Positions 17,628 to 26,954 of a DNA stretch of 64,000 nt are shown here, one piece after another. Made by a program: the position numbers and the translations under genes. The notes under the pieces were generated by a model that made no database searches, was not told the origin of the DNA, and saw only the letters and a program-made list of their open reading frames with translations. Numbering within the stretch: position 1 is the stretch's first letter; every line of letters begins with the position of its first letter. The stretch is from Opitutaceae bacterium (GTDB taxonomy: Bacteria; Verrucomicrobiota; Verrucomicrobiia; Opitutales; Opitutaceae), in contig JAEUGY010000032.1 of NCBI GenBank assembly GCA_016794625.1, forward strand, positions 1 to 64,000, in the 5' to 3' direction.

Positions 17628-18737
17628 TCAGACTTCGCCCCCCTCGGAGGTGGAGTGCCTGGACGTGGCTCCCGCCCTGACCTTGCCGGGTTTGGCGTCA
17701 CCCCGTCCGGGTTTCGCGCCTCGCGGTCGAAGCGTGGGCCCTTCGATCAACCGGGCCGGGATGGTGGTGAGAGAAGGCTGCGTGGGCACGCCGAGTTCGT
17801 TGTGGAGCAGTTGACCCACCACCAACTCGGTTGATCGGGCCCCCAGCTGAGCCGTTTGCAGGTCGACGCAGGCGCAGTTGCCCGACGTCCTGAGCCGATT
17901 CAGGCAGACGAATCCATGGGTGCTTGGTAGTTTAGCACCGCACGCACTCATCCAATCCATCGCGTCTGGAAAGTGTCCGATGACAACATCGGGGTCGTGC
18001 TTGCGAAACCACGGAGCAAAGGTTTCGAAGTTGATGTTCCGGGAGCGCAGGGTGGGCACTTCCGTGATTTCGGGCAGATACTTTTGGAGAGCGAGAAAAG
18101 CGCCTTCCCAGCGGAACTGCAGACGCTCGCTCAATGAGATCTCCATGAAGAGGCCGGGACGCCGGTACCCTCGGGCGTGCAATTCACGCAGGAGCGCAAT
18201 CATCGAGCGATAGTGGTCGGAGCAGACACAATGCAGCGGAGGATGATCGATGAAGTAGTCCGCATAGACCGCCGTGTAGCGATGCCAGCTCAGGGCGCTC
18301 AAATCCGGAAACCCCGAGGCCGGCAGCAGGATGAGTCCCTGGATCCCGCGGGTATGCAGAATCGTGTCGAGACGGTTGAGTCGCACGCCCTGCGGCCCGA
18401 CAACGAACCGCTCGACATTGAACCCGAGTTCACCCGCTCGCGCCATGACACCCGACATGAGGGCGTCGTTGTACCGCTGAGCGAGCGGACTGTGCACGGC
18501 CTCGACGATTTCGACCGCCGCGAGCACACCTCTAAACTGCTGCCCGCGGGAACGGCGCAGTTGTGACATGACCGCGCCGGTCAGAGGGTTTCGTTCGTAC
18601 CCCGCCGCTTTGGCCGCGGCCCGGACCCGGGCGGCGGTCTCCGCTTTGACGCGATGAGAACCACAGAGCGCATCGGAGACGGTGGTGCGCGAGAGTCCCA
18701 ATTCGCGGGCGAGGGTACGCAGGGTTGGGGCAGCCAT
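17628..18737 (-). CDS. LacI-family transcriptional regulator of the pectin locus
   Basis: It probably represses or activates the surrounding lyase and transport genes in response to a sugar ligand. From ATG 18737 it has 369 residues; a GTG at 18761 would add eight. The N-terminal helix-turn-helix (TLRTLARELGLSRTTVSDAL) and hinge (RVRAAAKAAGYERNPLTG) are typical, and the rest is a periplasmic-binding-like effector domain. The last about 40 residues are Arg/Lys/Gly-rich (RPRGAKPGRGDAKPGK), an unusual basic tail. It lies back to back with rhaM-PL26, so the 170-base gap is the likely control region. Its operator was not identified. Its 3' end meets the GH43 gene within four bases. Confidence 0.88.
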   Translation of the reverse strand: MAAPTLRTLARELGLSRTTVSDALCGSHRVKAETAARVRAAAKAAGYERNPLTGAVMSQLRRSRGQQFRGVLAAVEIVEAVHSPLAQRYNDALMSGVMARAGELGFNVERFVVGPQGVRLNRLDTILHTRGIQGLILLPASGFPDLSALSWHRYTAVYADYFIDHPPLHCVCSDHYRSMIALLRELHARGYRRPGLFMEISLSERLQFRWEGAFLALQKYLPEITEVPTLRSRNINFETFAPWFRKHDPDVVIGHFPDAMDWMSACGAKLPSTHGFVCLNRLRTSGNCACVDLQTAQLGARSTELVVGQLLHNELGVPTQPSLTTIPARLIEGPTLRPRGAKPGRGDAKPGKVRAGATSRHSTSEGGEV

Positions 18738-18907
18738 GCGCCCCAACAGAGGGCGTTTCACTTTGCTGACTCAACGAAAAAATAGGACTGTCAGATTTCC
18801 GGGTGGCGGAACTGATCTCCGATTTCTGTCATTGCGTGGAGAGGTATGGGATCGCCAGCTCTGCCCAAGGGGGTAGTCTGGGTTGTGCGTAGACCATCCG
18901 TTACCCT

Positions 18908-19222
18908 ATGATTCGAAAAGCCTTTGTCATGTCGGTGGATGCCGGGAGTGAGCACGAGTACGAGCGACGGCACCGCCCGATTTGGCCGGAGTTGGAACGC
19001 GTGTTGAAACAACACGGAGTCCACAACTATTCGATATTCCTGCATGAAGAGTCCCGTCGGCTTTTCGCCTATGCCGAGATAGAGGACGAAGCCCGTTGGA
19101 CCGCCATCGCCTCGACACCCGAATGCCGGAAGTGGTGGGCGTACATGAAGGATGTGATGCCATCCAACCCGGATTCCAGTCCCGTTTCGACTGAACTCCG
19201 TGAAGTGTTCCACCTGGATTGA
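18908..19222 (+). CDS. rhaM: L-rhamnose mutarotase
   Basis: RhaM speeds the interconversion of alpha and beta anomers of L-rhamnose so that the next enzyme gets its preferred form; it acts in the cytoplasm. At 104 residues it has the same length as the E. coli protein and keeps Y18 and H22 ([13 protein letters not shown]), the tryptophan pair in [11 protein letters not shown] and the C-terminal [11 protein letters not shown] signature. It starts a two-gene unit with the exolyase, 14 bases apart. Its presence is the best support that the ABC importer carries rhamnose. Rhamnose isomerase, kinase and aldolase genes are not in the window. Confidence 0.96.
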   Translation: MIRKAFVMSVDAGSEHEYERRHRPIWPELERVLKQHGVHNYSIFLHEESRRLFAYAEIEDEARWTAIASTPECRKWWAYMKDVMPSNPDSSPVSTELREVFHLD

Positions 19223-19236
19223 GACGCCCACCCCCC

Positions 19237-21987
19237 ATGAGTACCTCCTCGACCCTCACGCGCCGGCAATTCGTGCAAACGACCGCATTCGCTGCGACGA
19301 CGCCCTGGGTCGCGGGCCTGGTGACGGCGCAAACGGGAGCCCGTTCGCCGGGTTCAGAGGTGCTTCCCGGTGACGGCCGCGCACCCGTACGCTGGCTGGA
19401 TCAGCGCGTTCCCGCTTTCCAACCGGGCGTGACCTGGGGTATGCCCTGGCCCCGGGGTCGGTTCCCGAAAAAGACGGACTTCAAGTTGGAGGCTGAGTCC
19501 GGACAGGCGGTGCCGCTGCAAAGCTGGCCGATGGCCTTTTGGCCCGACGGATCGATAAAGTGGAGTGCCCACTCGGTTGCGTCTCACTCGTTGCAGGGCG
19601 AACGCTTTGTTCTCTCCGAGGGTACAGGCGTGGTCCCAACGGAAGCCGTACGTGTAGTGACCACGGACTCGGGTTACGAGGTGGATACAGGCCGCTTCCG
19701 GTGTCGGGTAAACAAGTCGGGCCGTGTGTTGATCGAAACGCTGGAGTGTGCCGGACGCGTGGTGGGGCAACGGGGAAGTCTGGTGCTTCGTAGTGGTACC
19801 CTCAACGGGAACCCAAGTGGAGCCGGTGCTGAATGGGAGGGCGTTCACACGACGGTCACGTTGGAACAGGCCGGACCCATTCGTGCGGTGTTGCGGGTGG
19901 ACGGTAGCCATCCCGAGCCAGGCGGGAGCCACCGATCATGGCTTCGTTACTCCTTGCGGCTCTATTTCTATGCGGGCGGCGAGAGCATTCGAATCGTGCA
20001 TACCCTCATTTACGAGGGGGACCCCCATCAGGATGTCGTTGCCGGAATTGGTTTGCGTTGGGAGGTGCCGATGCGGGGGGCATTCCACGATCGCCACGTA
20101 CGCTTCTCAGGGCAGGGAGACGGACTTTTCTCGGAGGCCGTGCGTGGGCTCACCGGGTTGCGGCGCGATCCCGGGGCCGAGGTCAGGGCAGCGCAGCGCG
20201 CGGGAAAGGCGACTCCACCCGTGGCCACGTGGGATCGCCGGGTGAGCAGTCGTCTCGACTATATTCCGGCGTTCTCTGACTGGACTCTCTTTCAGGCGAA
20301 TAGTGATGGTTTCGAGATCACCAAACGGACGCGGGAAGGCTTCACCTGGCTCAGCGCAGCGCGAGGTCAGCGCGCAGGTGGACTTGCCTATGTGGGTTCG
20401 CCGGCCGGAGGCCTCGCGGTCGGAATTCGGAATTTTTGGCAGAGTCATCCCGCTCAACTCGACGTCAGGGGAGCTGCTGAGGAGGTGTGCCGCCTCACGG
20501 CCTGGTTGTGGGCGCCCCATTCCGGCCCCATGGACTTGCGCCCGTACCATGATGGCATGGGACAGGACACGTTCGCCAAGCAACTCGAGGGACTTGAAGT
20601 CACCTATGAGGATTATGAACCCGGGTTTGATTCCCCGTACGGCGTGGCGCGAACCAGCGAACTCACGTTGTGGGTGCTTCCAGAGACCCCGGATGCTGGC
20701 AGGCTCGTAGCCATGGCGGAAACCGTGCGAACACCGCCGGTTTTGACGACCACCCCCCACTACCTGCATACGTGCGGTGTATTCGGAGGATTGTGGTCAC
20801 CCATGAACGAAGCCCGAACCGATCTCGGTGCGATCGATCGAGGTTTGGATGCGTATTTTCGATTTTACGTTTCCCAGCAGGAACAGCGGCGCTGGTATGG
20901 GTTCTGGAATTTTGGGGATGTGATGCACACCTACGATTCCGATCGCAACGAATGGCGATACGACGTCGGAGGGTTTGCGTGGGACAATTCGGAGCTTTCA
21001 ACCGATCTTTGGCTGTGGCTCTACTTCTTGCGCACGGGCCGGGCGGATGTGTTTCGCTTTGCGGAGGCTATGACCCGCCACACCGGTGAAGTGGATGTCC
21101 ATCATACCGGTCGGTTTGCGCCCCTGGGTTCTCGCCACAATGTGCTGCACTGGGGATGTAGTGCGAAGCAGCTTCGGATTAGCACGGCGGCGAATCGACG
21201 CTATTACTATTACCTGACCGGCGACGAACGCGTCGGTGACCTGATGCGGGAGCAGAATGAGGCCGCCCGGGCTCTGGCCCTCGTCCAGGCCAATCGGAAA
21301 GTAGCGAAGGATCTGGTGACGGCACCAGACCCCGAAGCGAAGGAGGTTTATGCCGGCTTTGGAACGGATTGGGGGTCGTTGGCCGCAGCCTGGCTGACCG
21401 AGTGGGAGCGAACCGGAGACGAGACGATGCGTGCGCGACTGGTGTCCGGCATGAAGTCCATCGCGGCACAACCGCGCGGGTTCTTTACCGGCGGTGCACG
21501 ACTGGAGTTGGCCACCGGTGCATTCCGATTGTCATCGAGCAGCCGTCTCAATGTGTCGCACCTCAGCGCAGTGTTCGGTCTCGTGGAGGTTTGCGCCGAG
21601 CTGGTGCAATTGCTGGAGGTGCCGGAGTTCACGCGAGCCTGGCTCGACTATTGCGAACTCTACAACGCCACGCCAGAGGAGCAAACCCAGAGGCTGGGCG
21701 CTCCGTTGCGCGGGATCAATTTGCAGCAAGGACACTCGCGTTTGACCGCCTTCGCCGCCAAGGTGAAGTCTGATCCACGGCTGGCGCGCCGAGCTTGGGA
21801 GGAGTTTCGCCGTGCAGGGCCCGGGGGAGGTCGAACTGAAGGACCGCAAGTCCGCAGGATCCACGGTCCCACGGTCCTCCAGCCGGTCGACGAGGCGCCT
21901 GAGGTGTCGACCAACACCACCGCTCAATGGGGACTGGCCGCTCTCCAGTGCATGGCCCTGCTCGATGGCTTTGGGAGCAGTCCCTGA
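19237..21987 (+). CDS. Tat-exported exo-rhamnogalacturonan lyase, PL26/YetA type
   Basis: PL26 enzymes such as fungal PcRGLX release unsaturated disaccharides from the end of rhamnogalacturonan; Bacillus YetA is a relative encoded in the yes/yet rhamnogalacturonan locus. This 916-residue protein starts with a twin-arginine signal (TLTRRQFVQTTAF), so it should be exported folded. The expected order is an N-terminal RIFT-barrel, a central beta-sandwich and a C-terminal alpha/alpha toroid; the last is visible from about residue 480 with repeats such as WYGFWNFGDVMHTYD and YYYYLTGDERVGDLM. It is coupled to rhaM and convergent with the acetylesterase. Family assignment is from length, context and recalled family features; catalytic residues were not mapped. 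Confidence 0.78.
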   Translation: MSTSSTLTRRQFVQTTAFAATTPWVAGLVTAQTGARSPGSEVLPGDGRAPVRWLDQRVPAFQPGVTWGMPWPRGRFPKKTDFKLEAESGQAVPLQSWPMAFWPDGSIKWSAHSVASHSLQGERFVLSEGTGVVPTEAVRVVTTDSGYEVDTGRFRCRVNKSGRVLIETLECAGRVVGQRGSLVLRSGTLNGNPSGAGAEWEGVHTTVTLEQAGPIRAVLRVDGSHPEPGGSHRSWLRYSLRLYFYAGGESIRIVHTLIYEGDPHQDVVAGIGLRWEVPMRGAFHDRHVRFSGQGDGLFSEAVRGLTGLRRDPGAEVRAAQRAGKATPPVATWDRRVSSRLDYIPAFSDWTLFQANSDGFEITKRTREGFTWLSAARGQRAGGLAYVGSPAGGLAVGIRNFWQSHPAQLDVRGAAEEVCRLTAWLWAPHSGPMDLRPYHDGMGQDTFAKQLEGLEVTYEDYEPGFDSPYGVARTSELTLWVLPETPDAGRLVAMAETVRTPPVLTTTPHYLHTCGVFGGLWSPMNEARTDLGAIDRGLDAYFRFYVSQQEQRRWYGFWNFGDVMHTYDSDRNEWRYDVGGFAWDNSELSTDLWLWLYFLRTGRADVFRFAEAMTRHTGEVDVHHTGRFAPLGSRHNVLHWGCSAKQLRISTAANRRYYYYLTGDERVGDLMREQNEAARALALVQANRKVAKDLVTAPDPEAKEVYAGFGTDWGSLAAAWLTEWERTGDETMRARLVSGMKSIAAQPRGFFTGGARLELATGAFRLSSSSRLNVSHLSAVFGLVEVCAELVQLLEVPEFTRAWLDYCELYNATPEEQTQRLGAPLRGINLQQGHSRLTAFAAKVKSDPRLARRAWEEFRRAGPGGGRTEGPQVRRIHGPTVLQPVDEAPEVSTNTTAQWGLAALQCMALLDGFGSSP

Positions 21988-21993
21988 TTGGGT

Positions 21994-23313
21994 TCAGTTT
22001 CCGGTGAGTGGTTGAGGCGAAGGCGTCGGACGGGACGGAATCTGCCAGTGTCCCGGGTCGGGCGGATGATCGGGGTCCACGGCACCACCTGGGATCGACA
22101 TGAGTGTTGCCAGTCTGGAGTCGACGCGACGCAGCGAGTCGGCAACGACAGCCGCCAGAACGTAAGCTCCGTAGTTCGAGTGATGGGTGCCATCGACAAA
22201 GGCTGCGTTCACTCGGGCCGGACCGAGTGCTTCGTAGATGCGTTTGCTCAAAGCATGGAGATCGATGCAGGCCACATGTTCGTCCTGACACACGCGTCGC
22301 ACGGCATTCGGATAGTCGCCCAGTGAATCGACCACCTTTCCAGCGTCGTCGAGCCGCCGGCGATGCATGGAGGTGACCAGAATGGGAATTGCTCCTCTGC
22401 GACGCGCTTCGGCAATCACGACCCTCAGGTAAGCCGGGTAGGTGTAGTTTGGATCCGAGTACGTTTGCGGCCACTGCGTTTTTTGATCGTTGTGACCGAA
22501 TTGGACCAAAAGATAGTCGCCCGACCTGAGGCATTCGAGCACCTTGGCCAGGCGTAAACCGGAGATGAACGACTTGAGCGTCTCGCCTGACTCCGCGTGA
22601 TTGGCCACGGCGATGTGAGCATTAAGGAAACGCGGCAGCATCTGCCCCCAGCTCGCGTGGGGATCGCGGGGTTGATCGGTGACGGTGGAGTCACCCATCA
22701 GGAACAGGGTTGGTGCGTCCCGCTCCGGTTCGATCCTCAGGCTTCTGACGCGTGGATTATGGCCACTGAATTCGAGTGTGAGTTTGTCGTCCCACGTGAG
22801 GCTTCCCGCCTCCCGGGGGTTGAGAAGGACCCGATCACCTCCGGGAGCGTTGGGCGGTGGCGGTGCGATTCGGTCGGTGCGGACATTGACGAGGAATTGG
22901 TGGTCGCTGTGGCTTCCGGAGCGGGTCGAAACGGATTCGAGCATCAGACGCCGCGTCTCCGCCCATATCGTGGTCTCGGTATCGACATCGGACGCGCCCA
23001 GACGAACGAAGACCCGATAGTTTCCTTCGGGCAATCGGACTGAAAACGACCATGACTGAGTACCTGATGGACTGGGGATGGGAGAGTCGGAGCTGTTCGA
23101 GGCCGCTGAGATCTGGGGTTCAAAGCCGAAACCTCGTGCGGCGGAGTAGAGGTGGTTTGGTTGAACCAGGATGCCACCGCTTTCATCGGCGGAGGAGTCG
23201 AACCGGAACTGCCAGAAAGCCGAGTGCGCTTCTTGGACCGAGGTGGCCTCCTTGGCCGGCGAGTATGCCGGCCAGGCCACGGCCCAAAGGAGAAAGACAA
23301 GACGAAGGGTCAT
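21994..23313 (-). CDS. Secreted rhamnogalacturonan acetylesterase, SGNH/CE12 type
   Basis: It would remove acetyl groups from galacturonic acid residues so that lyases can act. The protein has 439 residues, a signal peptide (ends near AYSPAKE), an N-terminal beta domain of about 200 residues (carbohydrate-binding or GDSL-associated) and a C-terminal SGNH hydrolase. The nucleophile Ser is in LMGDSTVTD, the block III Asn in FGHNDQK and the Asp-His pair in DGTHHSNYGA, all intact. It lies 31 bases behind the second GH43 gene and is probably cotranscribed. Start ATG 23313 sits at the signal peptide; the longer frame has no reason to be used. Confidence 0.87.
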   Translation of the reverse strand: MTLRLVFLLWAVAWPAYSPAKEATSVQEAHSAFWQFRFDSSADESGGILVQPNHLYSAARGFGFEPQISAASNSSDSPIPSPSGTQSWSFSVRLPEGNYRVFVRLGASDVDTETTIWAETRRLMLESVSTRSGSHSDHQFLVNVRTDRIAPPPPNAPGGDRVLLNPREAGSLTWDDKLTLEFSGHNPRVRSLRIEPERDAPTLFLMGDSTVTDQPRDPHASWGQMLPRFLNAHIAVANHAESGETLKSFISGLRLAKVLECLRSGDYLLVQFGHNDQKTQWPQTYSDPNYTYPAYLRVVIAEARRRGAIPILVTSMHRRRLDDAGKVVDSLGDYPNAVRRVCQDEHVACIDLHALSKRIYEALGPARVNAAFVDGTHHSNYGAYVLAAVVADSLRRVDSRLATLMSIPGGAVDPDHPPDPGHWQIPSRPTPSPQPLTGN

Positions 23314-23344
23314 GGTCGCTGCAAGAGGAGGAAACACCGCGGGA

Positions 23345-24349
23345 TCAGGGGAGAGGCGGGGTGTCGGGTCGCGGGATGCCGAAGTGGGGCGTACCATCGG
23401 GATTCCACGTCAACGGTTGGACCCGGGTATGGCGGTTGGGATCGCGCAAGGGGTCTCCTTTGATGTCCCGGTAACTTCTCGCATGATAAACCAGGAGGTC
23501 GGAGAGGTCGTCATCCGACCGGATGAAACAATTGTGGCCGGGACCAAAGATGCGGTTCGTTTCACTTTGAGCGAAGACAGGCGTTGCGAGTTTCGTCCAT
23601 GCCTCGGGCTGCAGGAGATCGGCGTCCTCCGATGCGGAAAGCAGGCCAACGCAGTACTCGGGCCCGGTGCCGGCTGCGGAGAACGACACGAAAATTCGAC
23701 CTTGGCGCACGATCACCGCTGGTCCCTCGTTGACCCAGTATCTTACTTTTTCCCAAGGGTATTCCGGTTTGGACAGCCGAACTACCCGTCCCGTTAGGGT
23801 GATGGGGTCTTTCATTTGCGACAGGTAGAGGTTCGTATTTCCCTGGATGTGTGGGTCCTTTTGGGCCCAGAGCAGATAGCGGATGCCCCGATGGACAAAC
23901 GTAGTGGCGTCGAGGGAAAACGACTCCCATCCCGTTTTGAGCTGTCCTCGTTCAATCCAGGTGGGTGCCAACGGATCTGCCGACTTGTTCTCAAGTACGT
24001 AGATCCGAATGTCCCACACGCGTTCGGCGTCACCGGCGGCAAAGTACAGGTACCAAGAACCATCGATAAAATGAAGTTCCGGAGCCCAGATGTGGGATCC
24101 CATGGGGCCCGATGCGTGTTTGTGCCAGATCGTGGTTGGGGTGGCCTCCGCCAGTCCGGCGATCGAACGCGCACGTCGCAGCTCTAGCCGGTCATATTCC
24201 GGCACCGTTGCGGTGAAGTAGATGTAACCATCGGTGTGCCGAATCATCCAGGGGTCGGCTCGTTGCGGTATCAACGGATTCCGAACGGCCTGAGCTGTGG
24301 TGTAGCAAGCGACCAGACATCCGACGAAAACGAGAATCAGAAGGCGCAT
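23345..24349 (-). CDS. Secreted GH43 family enzyme, probable alpha-L-arabinofuranosidase
   Basis: This 334-residue protein has a signal peptide (MRLLILVFVGCLVACYTTAQ; the Cys is followed by Tyr, so a lipoprotein is less likely) and a GH43 propeller. The catalytic Asp base is in LIPQRADPWMI, the second Asp in FSLDATTFV and the Glu acid in YWVNEGPAVIV, all in family context (IWAPELHF, SFSAAGTGPEYCVGLL). The layout resembles the GH43 clade of exo-arabinofuranosidases, which would trim arabinan from rhamnogalacturonan I. It is first in a unit with the acetylesterase. Substrate is inferred. Confidence 0.86.
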   Translation of the reverse strand: MRLLILVFVGCLVACYTTAQAVRNPLIPQRADPWMIRHTDGYIYFTATVPEYDRLELRRARSIAGLAEATPTTIWHKHASGPMGSHIWAPELHFIDGSWYLYFAAGDAERVWDIRIYVLENKSADPLAPTWIERGQLKTGWESFSLDATTFVHRGIRYLLWAQKDPHIQGNTNLYLSQMKDPITLTGRVVRLSKPEYPWEKVRYWVNEGPAVIVRQGRIFVSFSAAGTGPEYCVGLLSASEDADLLQPEAWTKLATPVFAQSETNRIFGPGHNCFIRSDDDLSDLLVYHARSYRDIKGDPLRDPNRHTRVQPLTWNPDGTPHFGIPRPDTPPLP

Positions 24350-24471
24350 GGGGTGGGCGACCCGACAAAGGATGTTGACCGATGTCATCCGCAACAGGCT
24401 GCGGTGAGTCTGACAGTCCATCCGCCGGTAACGGTCACTGCCCCAACGCTCGCCGACGCGAGATGGAAAAG

Positions 24472-24504
24472 AAAAACACCCGACCGGCAGGCCGGCGGGT
24501 GTTT
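24472..24504 (-). terminator. Terminator behind the hibernation factor gene
   Basis: On the minus strand AAACACCCG-CCGG (24504-24492) pairs with CCGG-CGGGTGTTT (24487-24474) with one bulged base and a 4-base loop, followed by a T-run. It is 27 bases behind the stop codon at 24532. Confidence 0.85.
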
Positions 24505-24531
24505 GAATGAGGCAGAAGACGAACGTCTGGC

Positions 24532-24906
24532 TCAGGCCATTTTCGGAATGACCGCATCGACGTCGATGCTTTGTGCCAGATGCCGTTTGGCTTTGAAGTA
24601 CTTAGAGCGACGATTCAACATGCGATCCAGTTTGTCGACCAGGAGCGAGACCGCTTTGTGACACTCGTCTGACGCAACCGAGGCATTCATATCAGGTCCA
24701 TTGATTGAGATATGCCCTTTCGCGGTGAAGCGGTTGCTCACCGATTGTTTGGGGTCACACTCCAATTCCACGCGAACGCGGATGATCCGCTCTTCATGGC
24801 GAAACAATCGTTCGGTTTTCTCCCGGACGTACGTCTTGAGCGAAGGCGTGAGGTCGAGGTGAATGCCGGAGACGATCAATTCGGGGGTGTGGTGAGTACT
24901 ATTCAT
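24532..24906 (-). CDS. hpf: Ribosome hibernation-promoting factor, HPF/YfiA family
   Basis: The protein binds the 30S decoding centre in stationary phase and silences ribosomes. It has 124 residues with the S30AE fold start (LIVSGIHLDLTPSLKTYVREKTERL) and the conserved basic helix near the end. It lacks the C-terminal dimerisation domain of long HPF, so it is a short type, with a C-terminal extension slightly longer than in E. coli HPF. A ribosome site AAAGGAA lies at good distance before ATG 24906, which fixes the start. It has its own terminator and is transcribed away from the pseudouridine synthase gene. Confidence 0.9.
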   Translation of the reverse strand: MNSTHHTPELIVSGIHLDLTPSLKTYVREKTERLFRHEERIIRVRVELECDPKQSVSNRFTAKGHISINGPDMNASVASDECHKAVSLLVDKLDRMLNRRSKYFKAKRHLAQSIDVDAVIPKMA

Positions 24907-25288
24907 GTTTTTTTGGGTTCCTTTCGGGTTCCTTTTCGGTGCATGCCGAAAAATGATGAGCACTGCGATGCGTACCTTGCGGCCCCAGAGCCGACAATTT
25001 CCATGACTCCTTCCACGGATGCCGTCCTTTGGACTGGCAGATCTTCCCATTTCGGAAAATCGATCATAAGGTTCGTTCGGAACATACGTCGCGCTTCGGG
25101 GCTTTGCAACTACCTACGACACGAATTACCCATTTAAGTAGCCTAGCTTAATGCGCGCCAATCAGCAAAAAAATCGACCCTCTTTCGCAGGGAAAAACTG
25201 CCAGGGACGATGGGGTGAATCACCTGGTGCTTGTGGTTAAACTGATGATTAATAGGCGCAAACGAATCGATCCGAGGATGGGTCAACC
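24907..25288. other. Divergent promoter region hpf / pseudouridine synthase
   Basis: No gene is supported in these 382 bases. They contain an A/T-richer part with a dyad, TTAAG-N8-CTTAA at 25134-25151, roughly central between the two starts. It may overlap a promoter or be a regulator site. No clear -35/-10 pair can be named. Confidence 0.35.
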
Positions 25289-26158
25289 ATGAACGCGATC
25301 CCGAATTCCCACGGCTACCCCAAGCCGATAGGTCCTTGGGAGCGACGCCTGCAGCAGGGCGTGGTTCGTCTCATTCGCGAAGACGAGATGCGGAGTTGGA
25401 TTGTGCGCGACGACGCCGAAATTCTGGCCGTGAATAAGCCGGGTGACGTGGTGTGTCACCCTTCGAAAGATGGACCCTGGTCGAGTTTGTCTGGAGCCGT
25501 GAGAGCGTATCGTGGAGAAGGCGCCGCTCACCTGGTCTTCCGCCTCGACCGAGAAACCAGCGGCCTCGTGATTTTCGCGAAGAGTCCGGCGACCGCACGA
25601 CGTCTGCAGATGGCCGCCCAGGAACGACGCTACGAGAAGGGGTACCGGGCGATAGTCTGGGGCGAGTTGCGTGAGCCGGTCTTCATTGATCAACCCCTCG
25701 GTCCGGATCGAGCGAGCCCGGTGCTGGTCAAAAGTTGCGTGACCTTGGACGGCTCCGGCCAGCCGGCGAGGACACGAGTGGTGCCGTTGTCATGGAACCA
25801 TGGATTCACATTGGTCGCGGTCCAAACCGAGACGGGTCGCAAGCATCAGATCCGGGCGCATCTCCAGTGGCTGGGACATCCCATTGTCGGCGACAAGATC
25901 TATGGTCCCGATGCGCGACTCTTTCTCACGTTCATCGAGCACGGATGGACTCCCGAGCTGGCGGCCCGCTTGCTGCTGCCCCGCCAGGCTTTGCACTGTA
26001 GGATGATCGACTTGAGCAAGGCTGGAATCGCATGGCGCGAGGAGGTGCCGCTTGCTCCCGACCTGCAGGATTTCTGCCGGATCCACGGACTCCGGGAACA
26101 CCTGCCGCACGGTGAGGACGACGCGGCAACTCAGGGCGATCTGCGCGACAGGAAGTGA
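25289..26158 (+). CDS. RluA-family RNA pseudouridine synthase
   Basis: It converts specific uridines in rRNA or tRNA to pseudouridine. The 289-residue protein has the family core: N-terminal VNKPGDVVCHP, the catalytic Asp D87 in HLVFRLDRETSGL and the later TETGRKHQIRAHLQWLGHPIVGD block. There is no S4 domain at the N-terminus, so it is of the RluC/D-short or RluA-like kind. The target base cannot be predicted. Its 3' end overlaps the convergent peptidase gene by 28 bases. Confidence 0.9.
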   Translation: MNAIPNSHGYPKPIGPWERRLQQGVVRLIREDEMRSWIVRDDAEILAVNKPGDVVCHPSKDGPWSSLSGAVRAYRGEGAAHLVFRLDRETSGLVIFAKSPATARRLQMAAQERRYEKGYRAIVWGELREPVFIDQPLGPDRASPVLVKSCVTLDGSGQPARTRVVPLSWNHGFTLVAVQTETGRKHQIRAHLQWLGHPIVGDKIYGPDARLFLTFIEHGWTPELAARLLLPRQALHCRMIDLSKAGIAWREEVPLAPDLQDFCRIHGLREHLPHGEDDAATQGDLRDRK

Positions 26159-26895
26159 TGCAGGCCGGCCCTGACCGCGAGCGTGAGCATCTCAATCCGA
26201 TCCGAAAGGCTGAAGGCGGAGGGCGACTCGAGCGTGTAACACAGAGACGTGTGGTGGGCGCGCAGATAGATGGCTTCGGGCCAGCGATCACGTTGTGCCG
26301 GATCGCTCTCGGGACGAATGACGCCGTCGCAGGCCGGTCGACCATCAATGACCGGGCTGCGATCAATTGCAAAGTGGTGCGCAACCGCGGAGATCATGGA
26401 CTCCGCAAGCGAAGGGGATTGTTGAGGGTTGAGCTCGTAGAGGTAGAAGCCGGTAGCCTCCCAATCTTCGTGCAGGCAAAATGACACATCGAAGCCAGGC
26501 TGTGCCTGCAGCCAGCGGATGTGTGCGGAGACCTCCATCGTCTGCGGTTCTCGATAGTCGCGGTTCAGGTCGTGCCCCCCGCTGTTCTCTCGGGTATGGC
26601 GCCTGAACCCCGAGGGATTGAGCATCGGAACAAGGAACCAAACCGCCCGATCATCAAAAAAACCTTGTTCCAGCAGCCTGAGCAATGCCAGGGGGGCGGC
26701 GGGCTCGTCGCCATGAATCCCGCTTGAAAGATAGATCCGCGGACGCGGGCCGGACCGCCTTCGTGTCAATGCGATCATGGGACATGCGTCGACGGTAGCA
26801 AAGAACTCCGATCGGAAGCCCTGCGCCTTGGCCATTTCCTCAAACCGTCGGACGAGTTCTGGGGGGACGAAGGGAGTGGCTTTGACAGCATGCAC
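26131..26895 (-). CDS. M14-like zinc carboxypeptidase / succinylglutamate desuccinylase-like protein
   Basis: The protein belongs to the M14 / AstE-AspA superfamily of zinc amidases and carboxypeptidases. Zinc ligands are visible as His and Glu in [12 protein letters not shown] and His in [18 protein letters not shown] carries the substrate-binding Asn-Arg pair, and the catalytic Glu is likely in [10 protein letters not shown]. With GTG 26895 it has 254 residues. The start is uncertain: the open frame continues to 26991 over the gltX start, but homology begins near [10 protein letters not shown]. There is no signal peptide, so it is cytoplasmic. The substrate, a peptide or an acyl-amino acid, is unknown. 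It is divergent from gltX. Confidence 0.8.
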   Translation of the reverse strand: MHAVKATPFVPPELVRRFEEMAKAQGFRSEFFATVDACPMIALTRRRSGPRPRIYLSSGIHGDEPAAPLALLRLLEQGFFDDRAVWFLVPMLNPSGFRRHTRENSGGHDLNRDYREPQTMEVSAHIRWLQAQPGFDVSFCLHEDWEATGFYLYELNPQQSPSLAESMISAVAHHFAIDRSPVIDGRPACDGVIRPESDPAQRDRWPEAIYLRAHHTSLCYTLESPSAFSLSDRIEMLTLAVRAGLHHFLSRRSP

Positions 26896-26954
26896 CGCTT
26901 GGTTCTTGCTGGGCGTTTTGCGGCACCACAAGCGTAAGTTTCGCCTTTCATTCC

